NCBI GenBank assembly: GCA_000231825.2
Contig: JH720365.1
Coordinates: 1 to 64,000 of the forward strand
From: Tetrahymena elliotti 4EA
Lineage: Eukaryota; Ciliophora; Oligohymenophorea; Hymenostomatida; Tetrahymenidae
DNA length: 64,000 nucleotides
Direction: 5' to 3'
Shown: positions 13,079-24,599 of the stretch, in pieces
Position numbering within the stretch: the stretch's first letter is position 1
Layout of the letters: each line of letters begins with the position of its first letter
Program-made: the position numbers and the translations under genes
Notes under the pieces: model-generated
What the model saw: only the letters and a program-made list of their open reading frames with translations
Database searches by the model: none
Told to the model about the DNA's origin: nothing

Positions 13079-14350
13079 TTAGCGAGATAGTGATTTTTAT
13101 GTAAAGTGAAAAAGTGTTTTGTGTTGTATTATTTTATTTAGAAAATCCAAATTTTGTTTATAGGAAATGAGTCAAACTAATTTTTTTCATTTACTCTCTT
13201 TTCAATTTAAAATCTTTTATCAATTGTGATTGTTGAGACAAAATCATATTTTGATTTCAGATTTTAAGCTATCAATCAATATATTTATTATTTTATTTGG
13301 TAAGAAAAACTAAGTGGAATTTTTAGATAGCTTGTAGAGAAAGGATTATTTGCCAATATTCCAAATTTTTCTTCATTTCTTGTTAAAAACTTAAAGAGAG
13401 AATCTTAATTTTACTCATTTCATTTTTTTTTAATCAAATATTTTTATTAATATTTTTCTGTTTAATTAAGATATGCATTTGCGCAATTAATTATTTATCT
13501 TGATAAAAAATTTAATCCGTTAAAATTTTAATGATAAATTTTATGAAGAAAAATTAATTAACACTCATATCATCTAATCCATTAATTAATTCCATTGATT
13601 TATTAATAAAAAACAATTAAAGCATTTATTTTCATAATCATTATAGACTGCTTCATATTTCTAATTATCCAAATTGTCTAAATCATCAAGAAAGATTTTT
13701 TTTTAAATCTTTATAATTCTAATATAAATTAAGTAATTAAAATTAACTATAAATTATTTTTGATGAATAATCTACTAATTTTAGTAATTTTAGATGTTAA
13801 AACTGCTTAAAAAATTATTTTCATTAAACGATAAAACTTTTTTAGATATTAAATGAATTTTTCTAAAAAATATTAAATTATTTCTTTTGATAAATATCTT
13901 CTTATTTTAATTGTTTCTAATTAAATAAAATATTTTTGTAAAATGAAATAAAATTATATTCAAGTATTAAAATAGAACTTGTTTAAAAAATAAAGCAAAA
14001 ATTTCTTTTCTATAATATCATTTTTTAAATAATGAATACTATACTAAATATATTCTGACGCTCATAAATTATTAATGAAAATTTAGATTTTTATTATTTC
14101 AAATATTTGAAATATTTATCAAGAGTTAATATTGAATTTTGAAGAAAATGAAAATTTTAAAATATCTATCCGTCTATGAAAATTTTTAGTTATATTCTGT
14201 TGAGGAATTTTTGCTTTAAATATTTTTTAATTTATGAAAATTTCATAAAAAATTTTAATTAAAAATATAGCGAGACTAGATTTCTTTAAGTTGTTAAGAA
14301 ACAAGTATTGATGAAAGTTTTTAAATCCAGAAATATTAAGCACTTTCCTT
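13079..14350. other. intergenic, no gene seen
   Basis: AT-rich spacer after the RCC1 gene. No coding signal with a TGA-only stop and sensible composition was seen on either strand; short frames here are low-complexity Leu/Phe/Asn/Lys runs. Confidence 0.55.
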
Positions 14351-14351
14351 A

Positions 14352-14690
14352 AACAAGACATTCGTTCCAAAACAAAAACGCATACTTAAAGGGGTACCTA
14401 ACGGTATTAAGAATGTCTAAGGAGAAGTTTTTAATCTACAAATAAATTGCTGCCAAACTCAATTCATTGTGCTTAATCCAAAATCATCATAAATTTTTAA
14501 CAAAAGCTGCTGATCTGCCGTGACCTTTACATACTATTTAAAAAAAATCGTATTGGATAGCAGTAAAATCTAGTTGAAAACCTTTAACATGAGACCGTCA
14601 TATCTCATAGTGGTGCTCGCCCACGGATTGCAATTTTCGATTGCTGCGATCAATTGATGATCAGTTAGACTATTTAGTTAAAAGTCGTTA
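14352..14690 (+). ncRNA. candidate structured non-coding RNA (unidentified)
   Basis: A patch of clearly higher G+C in an AT desert, reaching almost half G+C at about 14590-14680. It has paired elements: AGACATT near 14356 pairs with AATGTCT near 14415, with an inner CTTAA/TTAAG; ATGAGA/TCTCAT close an 8-base loop near 14590-14612; and a GATTGC/GCAATT-type pairing lies near 14626-14650. A UGAUGA motif (ACAATTGATGATC context) near 14655 resembles a box C, but I cannot match the rest to U3 or another snoRNA, nor to SRP, RNase P/MRP, snRNAs or telomerase RNA (no CAACCCC template). No protein frame with good composition covers it. The strand is a guess. The boundaries are approximate. Confidence 0.4.
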
Positions 14691-15576
14691 ATCTTTCTTA
14701 TTCCTTTAAAAAATTAGGCAAACTGCAAAGAGACTCACTATATATATAAATTAAAATCATTATAAAAAGAAAAAAGAAAAATTTTACAAAGCTAGTCATT
14801 TGCAAGAGAAAAAGTTTCAAAGTTGAGAAATGTTAAGAGAACAAAAAGATTTTAAAAAGAAACTAAAAAAAGAGAAGAAAAAGATTTAAAATAAAAAATA
14901 TTAATTAAAGATCAATTAAAAAAAGAAGAAAGAACCAAACAAAGAAACTAACTGATGAGAATTCAACATAAAAAGAAACAAAAGCATAATAAAAATCATT
15001 TTTTAAAAAACATTAAATTAATAAAATAAATAAAACTATCAAAAATTTTTGATTTTTAATTCATTTTCAATTATAACTCTTATTTTCTAAAAAAATTTCA
15101 TTTAAATTCTATTGACAACTAAATGTAAATCAATTTACAAAATTATTAAAATAATTCATAATATTCTTGAAGCAATCATATAAAATTTGAGTTTTTTTAC
15201 TCATAAATTTCTGAAGAATGTAATTCAGAAATTGATATATAAAAATTATGTTTAAATCATATCTAAATTTGTATGAAGAATGAAGATACTGAATACACTC
15301 TATTTAATTGGTTTAATTCCTTTAAAATGTTTATTTATAAAAAATTTACTATGAGAAATAAAAAAAGACAGTATTTTTAATTTAAGTAGAGAGTCGTTTA
15401 AAAATATACAACTTTTTTTATTGAATCTTAAGGAAACTATTAAAAAATTAAAAGAATAATAATAATAATTATATAGATATTATTTAGAACTATTAAAAAG
15501 AAGAAAGATAGTTGTAATAAGTTTATAGTAACTAAATAAATAAATCAATACATCAACTTAAATACAATATTTCAAA
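14691..15576. other. intergenic, upstream of TPR gene
   Basis: AT-rich sequence, partly A- and G-purine rich (14760-15000), without a supported gene. It contains the promoter of the TPR gene. Confidence 0.5.
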
Positions 15577-16833
15577 ATGAGCAATAATATGAGCTAAGAA
15601 AAAGAAAGAATTAAAGAATTAGAAAAAAAAGCTGATGACCTGTAGCAACAATAAAAATTAGGAGACACTCTTAATGTTTTGGAAGAGGTATTAAACATGA
15701 AAAGGGAAGTTTATGGAGAAGATAGTGAATAGTATTAAAAAACAAGTGAAAAATTATGCGAAATATGTAATATTATTGCTATGATATGTCTTAATAAAGA
15801 CAAAAATGATTCTTGCTATGATTTTTTAAAGAAAGCTGAAATTTTATGTCAAGGATCTGCTCTTTATAAAGCAATTACTTATAACAATATGGCATAATAC
15901 TGTAAAAAAACAAATAAAATTAAGGCAGGAATTATTTATTTGCAAAAAGCACAAGAAATTTAGCTAAAATAAGGGAATCCAGTGCTTCTTGCTGACACAC
16001 ACTTAAATCTATGTGCATTACTATCAAATGTTGATAGACATAATGAAGCTTTAGAGCACATTTTAATAGCAGTAGTCTTACTTCAAGATGAATATAATGG
16101 TTATCTAGTTAAAAAACTTCAAGCAGCAAAAAGTAAAGAAGATTAAGAAAACGGCACAGAATTAAGTGATGATTTGTTTACAAAGCTATCTATTGCTTAT
16201 CATAATATGGGAGTAGAGTTTGAATTCTTAAAAAGATATGAAGAGTCTCTATAAACTTATGAAAAAGCAGTAAATTTTGCAAAGACTAATCTAGGCCCTG
16301 ATCATGAGCTATGCAAATAATTTACATAAGTTTTTTAATCTGCATAGTAATCAATAGCAGACATAAAACATAAAGAAATAAGTAGAAAAAAACCATCAAA
16401 TTTAAAACTATCCTAGTTAAATACAGCATATAATACGTCTCAAGAAAACTACTATCCAACCACAACAACAGCTAAAAAATAAAACACATCAAGACAAGGA
16501 ACATCAAATTTATTTTCATCAACATCAAAAGCTGGATCATAGACTCACTATGGTTTTGGGAGTTAAAGTATGAAACATAAAAAGTAAGATAGCTAAACTG
16601 AATTATTTAATAATAAAACAAAAATCAATCAAGGGACTACACTACCACAAATAAATTAGCCAAAATAAACTTAAAAATAAGAACATGAAAATAAATAAAT
16701 CTAATCTTAACACTAAAGTTCTCATTCAATAAAGAATGAAGGTTTAAACTAGCACTTGAATTAAAATAATTAAGAAAAAAAGGAAGAAGAAGAAGTTAGC
16801 AATAGTAATATTTAAAATTAAGAAATTAAGTGA
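15577..16833 (+). CDS. tetratricopeptide-repeat (TPR) protein
   Basis: Single-exon gene of 418 codons from ATG 15577 to TGA 16833. After a short coiled-coil start (about residues 5-45) come helical pairs with TPR spacing, such as the runs around ALYKAITYNNMAQYCKKTNK, LADTHLNLCALLSNVDRHNE and LSIAYHNMGVEFEFLKRYEE. The last carries the typical small/aromatic positions, followed by ESLQTYEKAVNFAKTNLGPDH. The C-terminal third is Gln/Ser/Asn-rich and probably disordered. TPR arrays are protein-binding scaffolds; the partner cannot be told from the sequence. Many ciliate proteins of this shape are ciliary or basal-body components, but that is inference. Confidence 0.85.
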
Positions 16834-18079
16834 ATTGTGATTAATCATACAAATAAAGATTCTTCAATAAGAGATGTTTATTTAATATTTATTCTTCATT
16901 TTTATAAAGTTTCAACATAAGATTTGCCATTTATATTAAGTTTATATTTATTTATCATTTAGTCTATTAGTAAATTATATTAGCTTTACTTAACTCAATT
17001 CTTAAAAATTCTTCAAAGAATTATCTTGAGCTTTTCTTCGAAATAATCTTTAATAATTAATGAAAAAGCAGTAAAAAAAAATTAAAACTGAATTACTTTT
17101 CGAACATAATTTATTTAAATTTAATTCCAGAAATCACTAATTTTATTTATCTTAAGGATATCTTAATAAAGAATAAAGCTATTTAAAAAATGCTAAGTTT
17201 TGATCAATAAAGATATAAAATATACTTAATTAGAATTTGCTAAATTTTGATTTTGTAAAAAACATTCAATTTTTTTTTTAAGCAATAAAAAAATAGGTTG
17301 ATTCCAATCAAATACTTGAAAATTTTTAGAAAGCAACTTTTTTGCAACATCATTTTACAATTTAAATAAAAATAAATATATTTGGTTTCAAAAGTTAAAT
17401 AGTTAGTTCTTATATGTACATTCGCAGTAAAAATTTAGATAAAATATATTCTTAGTAAAATTAAAAAATTTGAAATAAATCTGAATATTTTTAATACAAA
17501 TTTTGAAAATTTTTACCTACATTCAAATAAACTTAAAGGTAAAAAATAAATTTTTAAAATTTTAAGCATAAAATTTAAGAAAAAATAAAACTTTTTTGCT
17601 TAAATTACTTAAAAATCCATTTTTGAAATTTCAAAATATTTTTCAGTTCATAAAATTTTAAAGTAATTCTAAAGATTCTTTTAATCTCCTCAAGATTAAT
17701 TTCATTTCACTGATTTGACCTCAAATTAAATTCTTCGGTTAACTTAATTTAAAGATACCTTGCTAGCTCAGAGAGTGAAATTTAGGTATCTGATTAAGGG
17801 TAAAATGAAGATTATTTAAGTTACCATTACCAAATGATAAATAACATGTAAAAATCATAAAATAATTAACTAAAAATGAATAAAAATAATTTTAATAATA
17901 CGCAAGTTACACAACAACATTATTTATTACATTACATTTTACTAAGAAAAAAAAATTTGACTTAAATTTTGCATGATAAATTAAAATTTTAAATAAAAAT
18001 TGACCTTGACAAGCAGTTGATAGATAGATAAAATTTGAAATTGAAAATTATAAATACAATTTTTAAAGAATAATTTATG

Positions 18080-18166
18080 AAAGAGTAGAGGAAATAACGA
18101 AGACAACTCCTAAAGTTCACACGAGTTTTACATTTCGTTTGGAGTTCTTTGTTATTCTCTTATCTT
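18080..18166. repeat. long imperfect inverted repeat (hairpin)
   Basis: The arm at 18080-18114 and the arm at 18137-18166 are near reverse complements over about 30 bases: core AATAACGAAGA...CTCCTAAA against TTTGGAGTTCTTTGTTATT, with a few one-base bulges. They are separated by a loop of about 22 bases. Such a stem is unusual in this AT-rich spacer. It could be a hairpin RNA precursor, a terminator-like structure at convergent 3' ends, or the remnant of a small inverted-repeat element. Confidence 0.5.
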
Positions 18167-18190
18167 TCTTTGTGTGGGCATGTTAACTGA

Positions 18191-18206
18191 GTGGGTGGGT
18201 GGGTGG
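18191..18206 (+). repeat. G-rich tract, potential G-quadruplex
   Basis: GTGGGTGGGTGGGTGG: three GGG runs and a terminal GG separated by single T bases, standing out in sequence of about 80% A+T. It lies some 25 bases after the inverted repeat at 18080-18166. It is not a telomere repeat unit (TTGGGG) of this organism. Confidence 0.6.
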
Positions 18207-19062
18207 TAATTACTGTTGAAGATAATTTTAAATGAATAAAATTATGTTCATAATATGTTGGAAGTACCTTTTACTAAAAAAAAGCCTCTTTATTATTAAA
18301 TTTTCTTTTTGAAATATGACCGAATTTGGGTTAGTATTTAATTTTCTGAAAAATTATTAATACTTTATTGTTATTAAAACAAAGGTCGTTAAGAAAAATT
18401 TATCAAAGAGCTTGAGTTAGTAAAGATTACCTTTTATTTTAATATGTTTTACCTTTTACCATTAATTTACCAATAAATTACCTTATTACCATTTTTTTTG
18501 TTACTAAATTATTTAAACAACTTTTGAAGCGCAAAATGGTTATGCACGTTCAATTATTCACAGCAAAACTTGCAGTTTGCTGAATTAAAAATAATTACTA
18601 CTACCATAATTAACATTTGATTGAAAATTATTTGTTATTTGTTAATAGATGTATGGGTGAGTGGGTGATTGGAGTTTTTTATTAGAGTTAGCTTAGTTTG
18701 TAACTGCTAATAAATAGCTTAGGTAAACCTCTATATACATTTGAAAGTCCAAATTGAAGTAAATAACAAGAAGGAGAAATGAGTTCATTATTATAATTAT
18801 TATTATGGACACGATTATTATCTATTTTTATTATTTTTCATTTAGTTGAGGGTGTTTGAAAAAGAGGATAGTTTATATATTTAGTTAGAAGTTAGATAGA
18901 GAGTCATAAGTCATTTATTTATTTATTTTTCAGAAATAATTTAAGAGTTTGTTATTATTTATTTTAATTTAAGTAGGCTATTTAGTTTTCACCATTCAAT
19001 AATTTACAATTAATAAGTTATTTTTTTAGATGGAAAATAGAGTGTGACTTTTATCAAAATGC

Positions 19063-20528
19063 TCAATTCTTATCAAAAGAAGCTTGACGTTATTTCATCT
19101 ATTGAACAAGTTCTTCTTGAGTGCAGATTTCACCATGCATCCAAGGATGGCACTTAATTTCTTCAAGAGTAATTCTCTTTGATGGGTTGGGTTCAAGAAG
19201 CTTGTTCATTAAGTCAATAAAGCTAGATTCGCACTTAATGTGGGTCTTTTTTTCCAAAATAGTCCAGTATTTAGCATATTTCTTTTCAATAAGCAATCTA
19301 ATGTTATTATAAAAATCTAATGGTTAATATAGGCTTATTCAGAGCAATAAAAAGAAAAATAAGTAATTTAAAAACAGTCTCTCTTATTAAAAATTATTTG
19401 CATTCAAATTGAGGGGAGGGATTGAAGGGGTTATGATGTAATGAATTAATTAATTTTTGAAAGAAAATTTAAATTATTAAATTTTATTTTTTATTAGAAA
19501 GATTAAGAGAACGAACGAAACAAAGCTAAATTTAGATTTGCTTTTAACTTTTAATTTAAATTCATGCACGTCGCTAAAAATGTATTCAGCGCGGCTGTAA
19601 ATTCTAGGAAAAGTAACTTGATATTAAATGTGAGTTAGTTATTTTGAAAAGGTTGTAATAGCTACAAAGCTAAATTCGTTTTTTTGGAATGACATCAATT
19701 TAAATTTCTTTTAAAAAATCTATTTCAAGACAGTTTTTAAATTTCCATAATAGGAAGATACAGTTTAAATTTACTAATATCTTTCCTAACAAGATTAATT
19801 TAATATTCAAAATATTTAGTATACCTATAGAAAGGATCTGAGATATGAGCTATTCTTTAATATGGTGGAAATCCATGTATTAGACTAAATAAGATAACAC
19901 CAAAGGCAAAGATATCGACTTGTTCACCAAGATATTTTTGCTTGTTAATAAGTTCTGGAGCCATGTAGGTTTCAGTTCCTACGCTCTCATAAAGCCAGTG
20001 ACTTTCATCAGAACTAGCATCGGAACATTCAGTTGAAGATGTATTAAGGCTCATTTCTTCAGAACTACTTTATTTAGTAAGGCTAGTTTAGGAGCCAGAG
20101 TTGAGGAAACTTGAAAGACCAAAATCACCAACCTTAAGTTAGAAATTTTCATCTAAAAAGAGATTTTCAAGTTTTAAGTCTCTATGGCAGATATTTTATT
20201 GGTGGATGTAATCAAGCACGTTAATTAATTAAATCATATAATAGCGGGCTAATTCAGGCTCGAATGGTTTGCTCAATGCATAATCAAAGACATCGCCACA
20301 AGATGCAAATTCAAAAGCGATGTTATCAGATGTGTGGGAAATCATGGAAATAATGTTAGGGTGGTCTAATTCAGATAGAATTGAGACTTCTTAGTCATGA
20401 ATTTGTTAACCGATTTCAGATTTGAATTGCTTGACAGCAACCTTTTATCCCTAACTATTTTAGCAAAGAAAAACATCAGATGTTTTACCAGTACCAAGTT
20501 GTTTAAGTTTTTTCATGTTGTCAATCAT
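19063..20528 (-). CDS. Ser/Thr protein kinase, CAMK/SNF1-related, small
   Basis: Two exons, 19825-20528 and 19063-19297, joined over a 527-nt intron (an AG..A codon is restored) to 312 residues, essentially a bare kinase domain. Visible are the glycine loop LGTGKTSDVF (11-20), catalytic Lys33 (VAVKQF), HRDLKLEN (115-122), DFGLSSF (135-141), APE at 190-192, DIFAFG and the C-lobe run PNPSKRITLEEIKCHPWM. The P-loop lacks the third glycine. The activation segment carries a Ser/Thr-rich insert of about 40 residues between DFG and GTETYMAPE. Codon choice (GGT, AAG, CTT, ATC, GCT) is less AT-extreme than in its neighbours, suggesting good expression. Substrates are unknown. The start is the first ATG before the domain. 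Confidence 0.88.
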
Positions 20529-21646
20529 TTTTGCGTGTACTTAAGTGATCAGGGAGGATAGCAGAAGTAAATGATTCCTGAGATTTTGCTCAGTGATGTG
20601 AATTTATGAAGGAGATTTGACACTTTCAAAGTAATTTTGAGTGCGCTGTTAACAATTGTATGATCAATTGTTATTTTTTTGTTTGTTTGTTAATTTGTTT
20701 GATTGATTGATTGTATGTTTGTTTCTTAGATAGTTAGTTATCTAAAAAGAAAAAGAATGTGAAATTATTTATTTAATTGATTAATTAATATTTATATTTT
20801 ATTATGCTTTCCCCCTTTTTAATTAAATTTGAATACTCACTTTTTTCTTCTTTCTAATCAGCTATCTAAAAAAAGTGAAGGTGATTAATAGTTTGGCGTT
20901 TTAAGGTGAATTTTACCTTGTCTTAATTAGTTTTTAATATTTTCTCTCACTTTTGTTACTATTGCTTTTCTTTGTTTGTTTCTATTAAAATCGTCTATAT
21001 TTACCCTGCCCCTTCTCATATTTAATTTAATTTAATAGTTGCAATAGAAATACAAATACATAATTAGTGCCTTGATTAGCACGCCCCACTCACTAAATAG
21101 TTTCTATTGAAATATTATTTCTCAAGCAAAGTACTTGCATACTATTTTAATATAGGATTCTTCACTTTATCGTAATTTCATATGATTTTAACCATTCTGA
21201 CTTCTTTCTTTTTGTCTTAACTAAAAACTTCACAATTTATTTGACGAATTATTAAAAAAAGAGAGTTCACTTTTTTCACTGTTGAGACCCTTATTGTTTT
21301 GGATAAATAAAATATATTCATCTTCCATTTCTTATTTGATATTTTTTTAAAAGAAACACTTATTAAGAAAATACAAATGTTAGTATCTTCTCTACCAATA
21401 TGATAATTTACGACAAATGATTTTCAAATGAATAAAAAGAGGTAATCAAGTTTTAAAAGGAAATTCAAACAACGAATGGAGATTAAGTTTCATAGAATAA
21501 ATCAATTGTCTCTAATACTTACAAAATTGAGTCTATTTTCGTTCATACGCAAAACTTCTATTGAATTAATTAAGTTATCTTCAAAAAAAAAGTACAGAAC
21601 AGCTTTTTAAAATTTAATACGATTTATTTAGATTAAGACGACATCT

Positions 21647-21823
21647 TACGCAAGTTACTTATTGTGGTAAAAGGAATTAACAAATTTACTTTTAAATACA
21701 AAAAAAAAATAGCTTTCTTATTTTTAAATTCAAAAAATTTGAAAAGGGAATAAATAAGAAAAAAAACGGTTGCTAGATTTTACAAACAACCTAAAACCTG
21801 ACAAAACAGCTGATAGATAGATA
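21647..21823 (+). repeat. second copy of an intergenic repeat (also 17899-18030)
   Basis: Shares the 12-mer TACGCAAGTTAC (21647-21658 and 17899-17910) and, 100-150 bases downstream, the block TGACAA(A)..CAG(T/C)TGATAGATAGATA (21799-21823 and 18007-18030), in the same order and orientation. The sequence between is diverged. A third, weaker copy (TTACGTAAC then GATAGATAGATAG) is near 22977-23003. The two clear copies flank the small kinase gene. Confidence 0.5.
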
Positions 21824-24440
21824 ATTCTAAAAATAGAGTTTCCAATTATAAATTATAATTTCTGGATAGTAAAATGTTTGCTAGATTAAAATAAATTCTA
21901 GGTGATTTAATTTAAAATTCCTAAGTAAGTGCTTTTAAATCATACTAAAATTAATAAAAAGCTTTGTGATACTTCATAAAATAAAATGATTCTGTTATTT
22001 TAAATCTGTAATAAAATCAACACTTTTAATAAAAAATTCTCCAAATTTCACAATACATCTAAACTCAATTTCAAAGGACAAAAAGGCTGAAAAAATTAAC
22101 AGATTTCCAAAGATACAAACAACTCAAGCTTTCTTTCTTTCTAACAAAAAGCAAATAAAAAGAAAATTTTAAAAGAATGAATTTTTAACTAAATGTAGGG
22201 GTCTTATTCAGCTTTATTAAAATTATCTTGTACTTAATTGAATGAACTCAAGTATCTTATAAGCATACAATAAATGACAGCAAATACACAATTTTTAGGA
22301 GAAAAGCAATTCTCCTATATTTAGATTACTTGCACAATCACCAAACTCAACTTTTTATGTTATAAACAAGGCTGAGTCTTAGAAAAAAATTCACTCTTCT
22401 TTGTAATAATAATACATCTGTTAGAAGTGCTTATAACCTTTCGATATTATTAAAAGTGAATATTACTCCATTTATAGTTTTTAATTTATGAAGCTTACTT
22501 TGATTATTGGAATATTTTTTTCTATTTTAAAAATCATATAGAAGCCCATATATTTATTTAGCTACTAAATCAAATAATTTCTTGATTAGAACCCATTTAA
22601 ATGAATGAATATACTAATTAAACCAGAAAGAAGATTATTTATATTTTGAGCCGCTGATTATATTCCTATTATTAGTATATTGTACTATTTTTATGAATAT
22701 AATTCTAGTATTTAGGATTGCTGAATTAAAAAAAAAGTTATCTCTATAGAAACAACTCCATGGAAAATATTTGAAAGAAAAATATTTGTTTTTCCTGGTT
22801 TAATTTTACGCAAAGATATTTCGATTACGTATTATTACTGTTGATGTGACAGACAGACACTAAACACTAATTAAAATAAAACTTAGTAAAGTATTAATTT
22901 TTTGTTAAATTTCAATGCTTATTTTGCCTATTAATTTTTAGATTCATTTAATTTTAAATAAAAGAACTTACTTACGTAACAATTAAGATCGATAGATAGA
23001 TAGCCCAGCAATATTTTGAATGAAATCCATTAAGTCAAATAAATGCTAATATTAAGATGGAGCTGAATTGCGGTAACTGTATACTTGTCTCAAAAAAACA
23101 TCCTTCCTCTAAAATTCCAGTGGAGTTTTGTATTATCTCTTTCTTTTAAACATAAAATAGATGGAGAATGTTTTGTTTACTGTGTTGCATATTGGAAAAA
23201 AAGTATTACTTTTGATATAAATTAATGTAAAAAATATAAAATGTGAGAATAGTATACAAAATAAACAAACTATTGAATTTTATTTGCATCAATTAGTTAA
23301 AATAATATTAGAAAATTTATAATTTGAAGATAGAATAAAATAATTTGCTTACTCTAAATTTGATGATCAAATTTCATCATAATTTGATATAAATATTTTT
23401 GTACCTTTATAAGAGCCTGAATATTCAGCTGTAGATTACTTGAGTATAAAAATAAAAAGACAAAAACCTTAAAGTTTCCTTATAACTTTTAATTGGACAT
23501 GGAATATTTAAAAAGATAATTAGAACTAGTTGTTCGTATGTATTATTATAGACGAATTTTTTTATTATCGCGCATTGAACATATTTGGTTTGTTAATAAT
23601 TAAAATAATCTTATTACCAAGCATCAAATTGTTCATTGAATCCTTTATTGATTTTAAATTACATTACTAATTTCTTTATTACTACAATCTCCAATATCAA
23701 TAAAGATTTAATTTCATATCTCAAGAGCAATAAGGTATAAAAATGAAGATATTTCTCTGAAGATCCTAAATATTTTAAGATACAATCATTAAATTTGGAC
23801 TTAATCTCTGGAGTTTAGATTGTAATTTGCTTACATTTAATTTTTTTATGCATTCAAATACACTAAATCAATAAATATTATTATAAGAAGGAGAAAAATT
23901 ATACACAGAAAGAATTGAATGTAAATATTTTGATAAGGAATAGTGGAAGTAATAGATAGATTCATATTAGATATTTTAATTTACACAAAGTATCTTGGAA
24001 TTGAAAAGTTTTAAAACATTAACTTTTTCCTAAGTTAATAATTTTTAATATTTTTAAAAATTCTAATTGTGTCTTCTTTTTTTATAATAGAACAACTAAT
24101 TTTGCTGATCAATTTTTATTTAAAAAAAACGAATATTCTTTAGCTTTCTCTATTCCAATCCAAATAATATTAAAAAATTTGAAGGGGTAAGTTTGAATTA
24201 ACTTAGTATATTGGTGTAGACAGATATTTAACCAATTCTTCTACAGAAAACTATTTTTTTTCTACATTTTTTAGCATTTTCCTGAAAATTCTTAAGAACT
24301 TGATAGAATCTCCATCAAATATTTTTGCGATTTTTATTTTTTAGTGTAAAAAATATCAAGAAATAGTTTTTTTTGTTAATTTGTTGATGTTTAAAACCTA
24401 TCTTGTTTATGAAGCTATTTAATTTTATAATTTAAATCTA

Positions 24441-24446
24441 AAAAAT
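24441..24446 (-). terminator. pol III terminator of tRNA-Sec
   Basis: Read on the minus strand, ATTTTT directly follows the discriminator base of the tRNA: a run of five T, the normal RNA polymerase III stop signal. Confidence 0.75.
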
Positions 24447-24533
24447 CGCTCCAGAGGGAGAATCGAACTCCTGTGCCTTTCGACACCCACGGGCTTGAAA
24501 CCCGCCCTGGACACCAGTCCAACTCACCGAAGC
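24447..24533 (-). tRNA. selenocysteine tRNA, anticodon UCA
   Basis: 87-nt class II tRNA on the minus strand. It folds with a 9-position acceptor stem (one T-T mismatch), a 6-bp D stem with a 4-base loop (TTGGAC/GTCCAG), an anticodon loop TTTCAAG carrying TCA, a long variable arm (GTGTC-GAAA-GGCAC), a 4-bp T stem (GGAG/CTCC) with loop TTCGATT, and discriminator G. The 9/4 geometry, 6-bp D stem and UCA anticodon are the defining features of eukaryotic tRNA[Ser]Sec. It delivers selenocysteine at TGA codons of mRNAs that bear a SECIS element. TGA is also the only stop codon in this genome. No CCA is encoded, and a T-run terminator follows. An ordinary suppressor or Ser tRNA would have a 7/5 fold. 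Confidence 0.93.
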
Positions 24534-24554
24534 AAATATTATACATGAGTTTCG

Positions 24555-24568
24555 TTATATATATTTTA
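24555..24568 (-). promoter_or_regulatory. TATA-like box upstream of tRNA-Sec
   Basis: An alternating AT run (TATATATAA core on the minus strand) lies 22-35 bases before the 5' end of the tRNA, the position of the TATA box in external (type 3) pol III promoters, which drive tRNA-Sec in animals. Caution: such runs are common by chance in this AT-rich genome. Confidence 0.45.
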
Positions 24569-24580
24569 TGATTTCAAAAA

Positions 24581-24598
24581 AAATGCATGACCTTTTTT
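24581..24598 (-). promoter_or_regulatory. possible proximal element (PSE-like) of tRNA-Sec
   Basis: Minus-strand AAAAGGTCATGCATTTTT lies about 48-65 bases before the tRNA, where a proximal sequence element would be expected. It is one of the few non-AT blocks in the flank. Assignment rests only on position and composition. Confidence 0.3.
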
Positions 24599-24599
24599 A

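Larger units (their letters stand above)
16834..19062. other. convergent intergenic region with hairpin and G-rich tracts
   Basis: 2.2 kb between the 3' ends of the TPR gene and the small kinase gene. No gene is supported. It contains one copy of a repeated motif (17899-18030), a long imperfect hairpin (18080-18166), a G-rich tract (18191-18206) and a second GGGT-rich stretch (about 18650-18671), listed separately where useful. Confidence 0.6.
20529..24446. other. gene desert upstream of small kinase
   Basis: 3.9 kb without a supported protein gene. The first part must hold the kinase promoter; it has simple tetranucleotide runs (GTTT and GATT units near 20680-20730). A copy of the TACGCAAGTTAC / GATAGATAGATA motif pair lies at 21647-21823, with a third partial copy near 22977-23003. 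Confidence 0.55.

Noticed and set aside
14352..14690. Identification of the structured patch as U3 snoRNA or telomerase RNA
   Set aside because: A UGAUGA box is present, but U3 boxes A and B are missing and the CAACCCC telomerase template is absent.
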